From an uncultured Collinsella sp. (GTDB lineage Bacteria > Actinomycetota > Coriobacteriia > Coriobacteriales > Coriobacteriaceae): DNA of 29,513 nt. Below, in pieces: positions 14,445-23,600 of this stretch (positions are counted from its first letter, which is position 1; the number at the start of each line of letters is the position of its first letter). Position numbers and translations under genes: made by a program. The stretch lies in assembly GCA_902470835.1 (NCBI GenBank), contig CABRHR010000013.1:1-29513 (forward strand), given 5' to 3'. The notes below the pieces were generated by a model. The model did not search any database. It saw only the letters and a list, made by a program, of their open reading frames with translations, and was not told the origin of the DNA.

Positions 14445-16430
14445 TTAGTTCTGCGAGAAGAATGGGAACTGTCGGGGATCAACCGGCGGATGCGGCATCG
14501 GACCACCCTGGGGCCCACCCTGCGAGCCGCCCTGGCCGCCCATCATCTTATCGATGGCGTCCTGAACCTCGCCCTCGAACTTTTTCATTCCCTCATGCAA
14601 ACGACGCTGACCGTCCTCAGAGCGCAGCTCCTCCATCTGCTCGGGCGAAATACCCAGTAGCTCGCCCAGCACGCCCATCATCTCGTTTCGCACGCGCTCG
14701 CTCGTATCCTCGTCAGCAAAACGGCGCACCTCGGCGCGCGCCAGCGAATCGACCGTCATACGCTCCTTGCCGTTAAGCCCCAGGTCGGACCACGCGAGCA
14801 TGTACGGCCAGGCACGCTCGGCAAACGAACGGGCCGAGACGATCGGCGCCATCGGCAACATGCGGCGGGCAGCTTCACCCTGTCGAACGAGCATCAGCAG
14901 CAGCGAGCAGGCCTCAGGCTTGCCAGCGGCCATCGGGATGTCGTCGAAGGGTCGGCTGCGGTCCACGTGCGCCTCGAGCGCGCCATCGACCTCACCCGGC
15001 TCAAGCCCGCCGAGCAGCTGTGCCGCGCGGTCGAGCATATCGACCGGACCATCGAGCGTCGAGAGCGCCTGCGCCAGCACGCGCTCCATGCAGTCTTCCA
15101 CCGCGTTGAGCGTCACGAGCTCTTGGGGCACCACGGCAGACGTGCGGTTGCGCACGCGCGCCACAAACTCAAGCGTCGACAGGTACACATCGCCAAAGGG
15201 CGCGAAGTCGCCCTGGTAGCCGCCGCAAAGCGCCGGCGCCGCCAGCGCGTACTCGGTTTTGGACAGCGGGCTCAGCGCCATCGCACCCAGCTCGAGCGCC
15301 GTGTCCTCCAGCATGAGGCCCAGCGTGCGCGAGCGCAGACGCTCGGAATCGCCCGCCGACACGTCGCGACCGAGCACACGCGCCGCATCCGGTGCATCGC
15401 GCTCGACGGTGCGAATGTGCAAACGCTCGGCGATGGCGCGGACGGCGGCACAGCGGGCAGCCTCGGCCTCTTCCTGCGCCGGCGTAAAGATACGGTTGCG
15501 CCCCAGCACCAGGCCAATCACATTGCGCGGGCCCAGAGCGTCGACGGCCAGCGCCGCTAGCAGGGACGACGGCAAGTCACCCTCGAGTGCCACCACAGCA
15601 CGCGACGCACCGTGGGCTCGGGCGTTGTCGCGCACGGCGAGCACCAGCGCCTGCCACAGCCACTCCTCGGAACGGAACTCGGGCAGTTCGTGATCTTCCA
15701 GGGCATCAAGCATCACGCCGCGCTGAATCTCCTGGACCAGCAGGCTCTCCTCAAAACACGGCGCCTGGGCCACCACGCGACCGCAGTCGTCGAGCACAAA
15801 CGAACCGCCGGTATACACCGACTCGTCATAGGCGCCGACCGGCGCCATGCAGGCAAACCACACGCTGCGCTTGGATGCGATCTTGCGGTAGGCGCCGCTG
15901 CGAACGGCGGCAATGGCGGCAGTCTCGCGGTCGGTCATGTCAAACGCGTTGAATTGGAAATACGCAATGAGGTCAACACCGGTCGGCAGCATCTCGAGCT
16001 CGCGGTCCAGATCGAAGATCACCGCGATGCGCACGCCGTCCACATCGAACACCGGCGGCGCCCAACGCGCGTCGTTGTTCTCGCCGCGTTGCAGGGCAAT
16101 GCTTGCGCGCGCGGGCACCACGCGACCGTCCTTGAGCATCATGTAGTCGAGCAGGGGCTGGCCCTCAAACGAAACCGCCGCGGGCACGATGCAGATCATA
16201 TCGAGCTCCTGGATGCGCTCAGCGACGCCGGACAGGCCAGTAAGCATATCGTGTTCAAAGTCGGCAGCGCCCACCAGACCACCGGGCAGGGCACCCATAA
16301 AGAGCGGGGCCGGAACGCACAGTACGCGCGCACCGCGCTCGTGGGCCAGGCGCGCCTGATCCTCGATGCGGCCGCAGATACCCTCAATATCCCCCAGGCG
16401 CATATCGATCTGTGCAAGTGCGAGCTTCAT
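14445..16430 (-). CDS. NAD-synthetase-like protein with lost catalytic motifs
   Basis: The 661 residues follow the order and length of glutamine-dependent NAD synthetase: an N-terminal nitrilase/glutaminase-like domain (1-235), then an ATP-pyrophosphatase-like domain (about 270-560). Family traces are clear, for example SKTEYALA followed by GDFAPFGDVYLSTLEFVARVRN. The active sites are not preserved. The glutaminase Glu is Ala (CVPAPLF, residue 41), the Lys position reads VVPARAS (about 107), and the nucleophile Cys region reads IAVIFDLD with no Cys. The ATP loop SGGxDS reads EGDLPS (283-288). The C-terminus is a Gly/Gln/Pro-rich tail. The frame is intact with a good ribosome site (AAAGGG), so it is a maintained pseudoenzyme and not a decaying gene (inference). 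Databases may still label it NAD(+) synthase. Confidence 0.78.
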   Translation of the reverse strand: MKLALAQIDMRLGDIEGICGRIEDQARLAHERGARVLCVPAPLFMGALPGGLVGAADFEHDMLTGLSGVAERIQELDMICIVPAAVSFEGQPLLDYMMLKDGRVVPARASIALQRGENNDARWAPPVFDVDGVRIAVIFDLDRELEMLPTGVDLIAYFQFNAFDMTDRETAAIAAVRSGAYRKIASKRSVWFACMAPVGAYDESVYTGGSFVLDDCGRVVAQAPCFEESLLVQEIQRGVMLDALEDHELPEFRSEEWLWQALVLAVRDNARAHGASRAVVALEGDLPSSLLAALAVDALGPRNVIGLVLGRNRIFTPAQEEAEAARCAAVRAIAERLHIRTVERDAPDAARVLGRDVSAGDSERLRSRTLGLMLEDTALELGAMALSPLSKTEYALAAPALCGGYQGDFAPFGDVYLSTLEFVARVRNRTSAVVPQELVTLNAVEDCMERVLAQALSTLDGPVDMLDRAAQLLGGLEPGEVDGALEAHVDRSRPFDDIPMAAGKPEACSLLLMLVRQGEAARRMLPMAPIVSARSFAERAWPYMLAWSDLGLNGKERMTVDSLARAEVRRFADEDTSERVRNEMMGVLGELLGISPEQMEELRSEDGQRRLHEGMKKFEGEVQDAIDKMMGGQGGSQGGPQGGPMPHPPVDPRQFPFFSQN

Positions 16431-16469
16431 GGCTCAGCCCTTTCCGTCGTAAACCGTCGTTGTCGTAGT

Positions 16470-16502
16470 AAAAGCGCCGGCCGCAAGATGCAGTCGGCGC
16501 TT
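16470..16502 (-). terminator. terminator of the superoxide reductase gene
   Basis: Read leftwards, AAGCGCCG (from 16502) pairs with CGGCGCTT (ending at 16472) and runs on into TTTT. It lies about 45 bases after the superoxide reductase stop and before the next gene's start. The T-run is short. Confidence 0.65.
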
Positions 16503-16547
16503 GCATGTGCATATGCTAGCTATGATACCCCGAGCGGGGGCACGCTC

Positions 16548-16910
16548 CTAGAACGTCGCGGACCACAGCCCGTGCAGGTTGCAATAGGCATAGACGGTGC
16601 CGGTCTTGGAACCGCCGGCAAAAAACGTCGCGGGCTTCATGCCGGGCTCAAGGTAGTGGACCTCCAGACGGCCCTCGGCCTCGAGCGCGATCCACTCGAT
16701 GTAGTGCTCGGGCAGGCTGGGGTGCTCGACCGAGCCCACGCGCGCACGGATCACGTGACCGTCGCGCTCGCTCTCGATGACGGGCACATGCTTCTCGTGC
16801 GCCGCGTCCTCGGTGTTCGCGGTCAGCTCCGTGCAGCCGACGGGGGTTGCAACGTCGTCGCCAAGGGCAGCGATGAGCTTGCCGTCAGAGTCCTTAAAGA
16901 ATTTCGCCAT
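16548..16910 (-). CDS. superoxide reductase (one-iron, class III-like)
   Basis: Superoxide reductase reduces superoxide to peroxide in the cytoplasm of anaerobes. The 120-residue product carries the complete His4-Cys iron site: H41 in EKHVPVIE, H63 in VEHP, H69 in PEHYIEW, and C110 and H113 in YCNLHGLW. Glu39 and Lys40 of the EKHVP motif are also kept. The first 36 residues align with the desulforedoxin domain of two-iron desulfoferrodoxins, but only C26 remains of the metal cysteines, so the second iron is absent (class III-like). The start is set at ATG 16908-16910, because AAAGGAGA lies five bases upstream. It is followed by a hairpin terminator. Confidence 0.93.
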   Translation of the reverse strand: MAKFFKDSDGKLIAALGDDVATPVGCTELTANTEDAAHEKHVPVIESERDGHVIRARVGSVEHPSLPEHYIEWIALEAEGRLEVHYLEPGMKPATFFAGGSKTGTVYAYCNLHGLWSATF

Positions 16911-17011
16911 GATGTTCTCCTTTGCTGATGTGCCAATGTTCTCGATGCTTCTTATGCCCAAAGGCAGGAGAACCATCCACGGCATCGCAAATGAACACAT
17001 AACGAGCGAGG

Positions 17012-20000
17012 TTAGCGCCCGTCACCGCCCAGTAGCGCCAGGACATCCTCGCGAGTAAACAGCGCCGAGGAGATACCGTCGCCACCGAGCACGCTGTTGA
17101 CAAGGTCGCGCTTGGACTCCTGCATCTGCAGGATGCGCTCCTCGATCGTGTCCTTGGCGATGAGCTTGTATACGGTCACGGTGTGCTGCTGGCCAATACG
17201 GTGGGCACGGTCGGTCGCCTGGTCTTGCGCTGCCACGTTCCACCACGGGTCGTAGTGGATGACCACGTCGGCGGCTGTCAGGTTCAGGCCGACGCCGCCC
17301 GCCTTGAGCGAGATCAAAAAGACCGGCACCTCGCCCGCTTGGAACTGCGCGACCATCTTGGCGCGGCTCTCCTTGGACGATGCGCCCGTGAGCTTCAGAA
17401 AACCGATGTCCTCCTTGGCCAGGCGCTTGCCGATAATATCGAGCATGCCCGTGAACTGGCTGAACAGCAGAATGTGGTGCCCGCCGTCGAGCGCGCCATG
17501 CACGAGCTCCATGCAAGCGTCGAGCTTGGCGCTCCCGGCCTTGTAGTCCTCGTAGTGCAGATGCGGGTCGCAGCAGATCTGGCGCAGCTTGGTGAGCTCG
17601 GCGAGCACCTTGAGCTTGTCCTTCTTAAACTCATTGGCCTCGCGATGCTGTACCTGCTGGGCGATGCGGTCCTGATTGGCCAGGTAGAGCTTGCGCTGCT
17701 CGCCGGTGAGCTGTGCCATAACCGTGTCCTCGATCTTCTCGGGCAGGTCGGCCACCACGTCTTCCTTAACACGACGCAGCACAAACGGCGACACGAGCGC
17801 CTGCAGACGAGCGGCGCTGTCGCCCTCGGCGTGCTCGACCGGACTCTCAAAACGCTTGGCAAACGACTCGCGCGTGCCCAAAAGGCCCGGCATCAAATAG
17901 TCGAAGATGCTCCAGAGCTCGGACAGGCGGTTTTCGATGGGCGTGCCCGTCAGGGCAAAGCGCACGCCGGCCGGTAGGCGCTTGGCGGCGCGCGCCACCT
18001 GGGTGAGCGGGTTTTTAATGTACTGGGCCTCGTCGAGTACCACACGGGCAAAGTCCTGCTCGGCATACTCGTCGATATCGCGGCGCATGAGGTCATACGA
18101 GGTCACGACCACGTTATGTTCAGCCACGCCGGCAATTTGCACGCGGCGCTGTGCCTTGGCGCCCACGATGGCGCACACGTCGAGCGAAGGCGCAAAGCGC
18201 TCCAGCTCGGCAGTCCAGTTGTACACGAGCGACGCGGGGCACACCACGAGCGTGGGCTTGGTATCCCCCGCCTCCACGCGCGCCAGGATATGTGCAATCA
18301 TCTGCAGCGTTTTGCCCAGGCCCATATCGTCGGCCAAAATACCGCCAAGGCCCAGGTGCTCGAGCGAGCCGAGCCACTGGTAGCCATCGACCTGGTAGCC
18401 ACGAAGCGTGGCCTTGAGCGAAGCCGGCACCGTAAAGTCCATCTTGCCGAGCGTGTCCAGACGCTCGACGGTGCGACGGAACGCGGCATCGCGATCGGCC
18501 TCGAGCGCGGGCGTGCGCGCGAGCATACTGTCGACAAACAGGGTGCTCGACGCGGGAAGCGACACGCCGTCGAGCAGGTCGACGGCATCGACACCCAGGT
18601 CCTCGGCAAGGCCAAACGCGGCGCGAGCGCCCTCGTCCAGGCGCACAATGTCGCCCGAGGTCAGGCGCGCAAACGTCTGGTGACGCTTGTACGAGTCCAG
18701 ATAGATGGCAAGGTCTGCGGCCGAAAGCCCACTCGCGCCCAGCTCGACGTCGAGCAGGTTGCTCTTGACGGTCGCGCGCACCGAGAGCTTGGGCGCAGGG
18801 CGCACCGAGATCTGGCGCAGGCGGTCGCTGAGCATAACCTCACCCAACTCGGACAGGGCAGACAGGCCCTCGGTCAGCAGGCAGAACAAGCTCTCGTCAT
18901 CGCGTTCCTCAAACGCCAGGCCGCCCTCGTAGAAATCGAAGTACAGGGCCGCCGTGTCCATAACGCGAAACTCTGCCACCTCGTCGCGCGGCGGCACGCC
19001 CGGGCGCTGCTCTTCGAAGGGGCTGCCCGGAGCGCCCAGGCTAAAGAGATCTGCCGACCAGTCGCCGTAGGTAACCGTAACTTTGCAGGTCACGAGCCCA
19101 TCGTCGACGCCGATCGCCATGGCAAAGCTCGGCTCGGGCGCCACGGTATCGAGCGCAGCGGGCGCGGTAAGGTCGGTGTAGTCGCGCAAGATAGGCAGCG
19201 CCATGCGGCAGAACTCGCCCACCCGGTCGGCGGCGATATGGACCGGCGTGCGGCAGGGCAACAAGTGCGACAGGAACGGCGCCGCATGTTGGGCAAACGC
19301 CGTGTCGGTACGGCGTGCGCGGCGCGTATCGACCAGATAGGCTGCGTCACCAGCGACAAAGCAGTACGTATCGGCCGGCAGGCGCAAGTCGTAGCTGCCT
19401 CCCGCCGCCGGTGCAATCTTGGCGGCAAGGAGCGGCGGGCGCTTAGCCGGGACTTCGCCCTCCCCCTGCGGCGACGGCTCGACTGCCACCTCGTAGGCGC
19501 GATGCGTCGTCGTCCCCCGCGACCAAGCAGGCTCAAAGGACAGGGTCTTGCCACGCAGCAGGTCCAGCACGGACACGACGGAATACTCGGATACCGGCAA
19601 CTGACGCTCGGCGACAAAACCACTGCGGGCAAAGTCGTACGATGCCGAGCGCGAGCTCGTAATATCGCCTAGGTAGGCGACCGTCATTGCGACAAAGTCA
19701 AGCAGCTTTGTCGACACGTCATCGAAAGCCTCGGGCACATGGACAAACGTAAGCTTCTTGCCATAGGAGAACGTACCGCCGCGCACATAGGCATCGGCCA
19801 TGCCGTCGATATCCTTAACCACGTAGGACACCGAACCGCTACGAATGCGAAATTCGAGCGCCCAGTTAAAGCGATCGGCAAACAGCGGATTGTAGTACGG
19901 CACCAGCGAGGGCTCCAGCACCGCTTTGGGCACATCGGGGTCGATGGTGCCGGCGAGCTTGCGACGCATAGCCACGAGCTCGTCCATGCGCGCGTCCGAA

Positions 20001-20476
20001 AGATCGGAAAGCGCTGCCACAAGGCTCGGGCTCGTGGGGACGGGCGCCGGAAAGGGAAAGTTGGGGTTGACGGCCGGCGCTTTGGGCGCGGTGCGAACGG
20101 GCTGTTTCGGCTGAGCCGTAAACGTGCGAACCGGTGTGCGCAGCCCCTCAACAGGCTCAATGCCGCTGGCGTCCAGGTATGCCAGAGCCGTGGCAATAGC
20201 GTGCTTGCACATACCGGGGTAACGATAGGCGGCGGGGCAATCGCAGTCGTAGTCGATCACCTCGTGCTCGTCCATATCGAGCGCCACGTGCGTCTTGTAC
20301 AGGTCGCCGCGCGAGCCGCGCACCGTGCCCTCAATCGTCACGTTCTTGGAGAAGCGCGAGCCGGAGTCCTCAAACGACAGCACGGCGCCGTTGAGCATGA
20401 GCGAACGCCCCTTCATAAAGGTGCCGCTGAGCGCCGCTTCCTTGCGAAGCGCCTGCACAAACGTCCCCTGCGCCAT
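17012..20476 (-). CDS. SWIM/SNF2-family helicase
   Basis: This is a superfamily 2 ATPase of the SNF2 type, probably a DNA translocase; the bacterial role is not established. The product has 1154 residues. A SWIM zinc finger lies near residues 70-95 (CDCPAAYRYPGMCKHAIA, CxC...CxH). A long middle part with little recognisable structure follows. The SNF2 ATPase core has Walker A DDMGLGKT near residue 715, DEAQYIKNP near 815, and motif VI DRAHRIGQ near 1090. The start is set at ATG 20474-20476 with GGAAG five bases upstream; an in-frame TTG four codons earlier is possible. It follows dnaE in the same direction, separated by a palindromic repeat. Confidence 0.93.
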   Translation of the reverse strand: MAQGTFVQALRKEAALSGTFMKGRSLMLNGAVLSFEDSGSRFSKNVTIEGTVRGSRGDLYKTHVALDMDEHEVIDYDCDCPAAYRYPGMCKHAIATALAYLDASGIEPVEGLRTPVRTFTAQPKQPVRTAPKAPAVNPNFPFPAPVPTSPSLVAALSDLSDARMDELVAMRRKLAGTIDPDVPKAVLEPSLVPYYNPLFADRFNWALEFRIRSGSVSYVVKDIDGMADAYVRGGTFSYGKKLTFVHVPEAFDDVSTKLLDFVAMTVAYLGDITSSRSASYDFARSGFVAERQLPVSEYSVVSVLDLLRGKTLSFEPAWSRGTTTHRAYEVAVEPSPQGEGEVPAKRPPLLAAKIAPAAGGSYDLRLPADTYCFVAGDAAYLVDTRRARRTDTAFAQHAAPFLSHLLPCRTPVHIAADRVGEFCRMALPILRDYTDLTAPAALDTVAPEPSFAMAIGVDDGLVTCKVTVTYGDWSADLFSLGAPGSPFEEQRPGVPPRDEVAEFRVMDTAALYFDFYEGGLAFEERDDESLFCLLTEGLSALSELGEVMLSDRLRQISVRPAPKLSVRATVKSNLLDVELGASGLSAADLAIYLDSYKRHQTFARLTSGDIVRLDEGARAAFGLAEDLGVDAVDLLDGVSLPASSTLFVDSMLARTPALEADRDAAFRRTVERLDTLGKMDFTVPASLKATLRGYQVDGYQWLGSLEHLGLGGILADDMGLGKTLQMIAHILARVEAGDTKPTLVVCPASLVYNWTAELERFAPSLDVCAIVGAKAQRRVQIAGVAEHNVVVTSYDLMRRDIDEYAEQDFARVVLDEAQYIKNPLTQVARAAKRLPAGVRFALTGTPIENRLSELWSIFDYLMPGLLGTRESFAKRFESPVEHAEGDSAARLQALVSPFVLRRVKEDVVADLPEKIEDTVMAQLTGEQRKLYLANQDRIAQQVQHREANEFKKDKLKVLAELTKLRQICCDPHLHYEDYKAGSAKLDACMELVHGALDGGHHILLFSQFTGMLDIIGKRLAKEDIGFLKLTGASSKESRAKMVAQFQAGEVPVFLISLKAGGVGLNLTAADVVIHYDPWWNVAAQDQATDRAHRIGQQHTVTVYKLIAKDTIEERILQMQESKRDLVNSVLGGDGISSALFTREDVLALLGGDGR

Positions 20477-20498
20477 CACTTCTTCCAATCAACCCGCC

Positions 20499-20609
20499 AA
20501 ATGATTTTTCTGGGACGGGGATGAAAAAATCATTCCCCGCCCCAGAAAGACAGCCTGTTATGCATCACCCAAAATGATTTTTTAATCCCCGTCCCAGAAA
20601 AATCATTTT
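20499..20609. repeat. nested inverted palindromic repeat
   Basis: Two copies of a unit of about 36 bases stand in opposite orientation. The left copy (20499-20534) runs AAATGATTTTT, CTGGGACGGGGATG, AAAAAATCATT; the right copy (20571-20609) is nearly its reverse complement. Each unit is itself bounded by AATGATTTTT and its inverse. Between them a related CCCCGCCCCAG piece (20535-20545) can pair with the left copy's core. The dnaE stop codon (20608-20610) lies at the edge of the right copy. It may help end dnaE transcription, but it looks like a dispersed intergenic element. Confidence 0.85.
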
Positions 20610-23600
20610 AGATCACCGTTACTCTGCCCTGGTTACCCACGATCGCCTTGGCCTCGGCCAGCAGCGGAATCGAGCGCGCGTTGACCTTGGCCGGCACCTC
20701 GGCACGCAGTACGCGCCCGTCCACCTGCTCGATAAAGATCTCTACGCGGTCGCCGCCCGGGTTGGTGGTGAGCACCGTGGCAAGACGCGCCATATTGCCC
20801 TGGCTAAAGCGGCTGTTGGGCACCATGACCTCAAAGACCTTGGGCTTGTTGTTCTCCTCGTTGAGCTCCAGCGGCACGATCTCCTGCGCGATGATCTGGT
20901 CGCCGCGGTCCGAGCGCTCGAGCTTGCCCTTAATGCGCACAAAGGCGTCGGACAGTTGCGCGCCAGTCTCGGGATCGACCTCGCCGTACAGATACCCCTC
21001 GGCCTCCTTGTAGGTCTTGGGGAACACCACGACCGTGGCCTCGCCTTCCATGTCCTCGAGCTGCACGATGCCCATGGGGTCGCCGTTTTTGGTCACGCGC
21101 TTGGATACGCTCGAGACCATGCCGGCCCACCACAGCGCCTTGCCCTCGGGAATCTCCTGGTTGATGGTACCGCCCGTGGGGTTTTGCACCTCGTAGCCGG
21201 TGTCGATCTGCGAGAACGAGAAGTCGCGCGCTTTGCTGAGCGCATACTCAAACGGGCGCAGCGGGTGGTCCGAGACATAGATGCCCAGAACCTCCTTCTC
21301 CTGGCTCAGCTTGAGGTGGCGGTCCCATTCCTGGCCATCCGGATCGGGCACGCTGACCTCGAAGCCCGAGCCCTCAACGTCGCCGAACATATCGAAGAAC
21401 GAGGTCTGGCCGCTCGCACGATCCTTCTGGCGCTTCACTGCGGCATCGATGATGTTCTCGGGATTGTTCTTGTCCACAAAATGCATCATCTGACGGCGCG
21501 GATAGCCCGTGGAGTCGAAGGCACCTGCCTTGATCAGCGATTCGATCACGCGACGGTTGGCCTGGCTCGAGTCCACGCGATCGACAAAGTCGTGCAGCGT
21601 CTTAAACGGGCCGCCCGCCTCGCGCTCGGCGATAATCGCCTGCGCCACGCCGGTGCCCACGCCGCGGATGCCAGCCAGACCAAAGCGCACGCCTTCCTTG
21701 GTAGCCGTGAACTCGGTGCCGGACTCGTTGACGTCTGGCGACAGCACGGGGATGCCGTCGTGACGGCACGCCGAGACGTAGTGCACGATCTTGTCGGTCT
21801 TGCCCGTATAGGACGTCAGAACGGCCGCCATGTACTCGTGCGGATAGTGCGCCTTGAGCCACGCCGTCTGCATAACCAGGATGGCGTAGCCAGCGGAGTG
21901 CGACTTGTTAAAGGCGTAGGACGCGAACTCGAGAACATCGTCCCAAATCTTCTGGGCGACCTCGCGCGTGTAGTTGTTCTTGATGGCGCCGTTCATCCAG
22001 TGGTCGTAGGTGGTCTCGTCGGAGCCATCCTCCCAGTGCAGCACCGTCGACGTGAGCAGCTTGATCTTTTTCTTAGCCACGGGCTTACGGATGCGCGAGT
22101 CCGATTCGCCCTTGGAGAAGCCGCACATCTCGACGGAGATGAGCATAACCTGCTCCTGGTAGACCATGGTGCCGTAGGTTTCGCCCAGGATGTCGTCCAA
22201 GCGGTCGTCGTAGGAAACCGCCGGCTCCTTGCCGTTCATACGGTTGATGTAGGACGAGACCATGCCGGCGCCCAGCGGGCCCGGGCGGTACAGGGCGATC
22301 AATGCCACGACGTGCTTGTACTCGGTGGGCTTCATGTTCTTGATCGTGGCCGTCATGCCGGCAGACTCGACCTGGAAGACGCCGGCAGTGTGGCCGGAAC
22401 CCATGAGCTTAAAGATCTCGGGGTCGTCAAAGGGAATCTCTTCCTCTTTGATGTCGATGCCGAAGTTCTTTTTGATGTTCGCCTTGGCTTTGGAGATAAC
22501 CGTCAGCGTACGCAGGCCCAGGAAGTCCATCTTGAGCAGGCCCATGTCGGCAACGGTATGGCCCTCGTACTGGGTAATCTCGACGCCGCCCTTGGTGTCG
22601 AGCTTGGTGGGCACGTGCTCGTTGACGGGGTCACGGCAGATCAGAACGGCGCACGCGTGCACGCCTTCGCCACGGGTGAGGCCCTCAATCGAGAGCGCCG
22701 TGTCGATGATGCGGCGGGCGTCGTCGTCCTTTTTATATGCCTCGGCAAAATCGGGGTTAAACAGATCCTCTTTGCCAGGTTGCTTGTCGAGCACCTGCTT
22801 GAGCTTGACCTTGGGGTCGCTCGAGACCATCTTGGACAGGCGCTGGCCCATGTAGACCGGGTAGTCCAGGACGCGCGCGGCGTCGTTGATGGCCTGCTTG
22901 GCCTTAATGGTCGAGTAGGTGATGACGTGGGTGACTTTCTCGGGGCCATAGAGCTGGCGAACGTGCTCCACGACCTCGAGGCGCCGCTCATCGTCGAAGT
23001 CCATATCGATATCGGGCATCTCGGTACGCTGCGGGGACAGGAACCTCTCGAACATCAGGCCGTTCTCGAGCGGGTCGAACGCGGTGATGTTCATGGCGTA
23101 GGCGACGATAGCGCCGGCGGCCGAGCCACGGCCGGGGCCGACGCCGATGCCGTTGTCCTTGGCCCATTGCACGTACTCGGCGACGATCAAAAAGTAGGCG
23201 GCAAAGCCTTTGTCGCAGATGACCTTGTATTCGTACTCAAAGCGCTCTTTGATGTTGACGCCGCCGATCTCGCGCGTGGCCCAGTCGTCACCGTAGTGCT
23301 GGCGCAGGCCCTTCTCGCACTCGCGGCGGAACTGGCTCTCGTGCGTCTCGCCCGGATCGAGCAACGGGAAGCGCGGCAGGATGATGGAGTCCCAGTCCAG
23401 CTCCACGTAGCACTTGTCGGCGATCTCGAGCGTGTTGTCGCAGGCCTCGGGGCAATACGGGAACATCGCCCGCATCTCCTCCTCGGTCTTCATGTAAAAC
23501 TCCGAGCCGGTCATGCGCATGCGATTGGGGTCGTCGACCTTGGCGTTCATGCCAATACACATGATGACGTCCTGCACGGGCGCGTCCTCGCGGCGCAGGT

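Noticed and set aside
15612..16928. + strand open frame opposite the NAD-synthetase-like and superoxide reductase genes
   Set aside because: It spans two unrelated leftward genes and a terminator, with no ribosome site or recognised motif.
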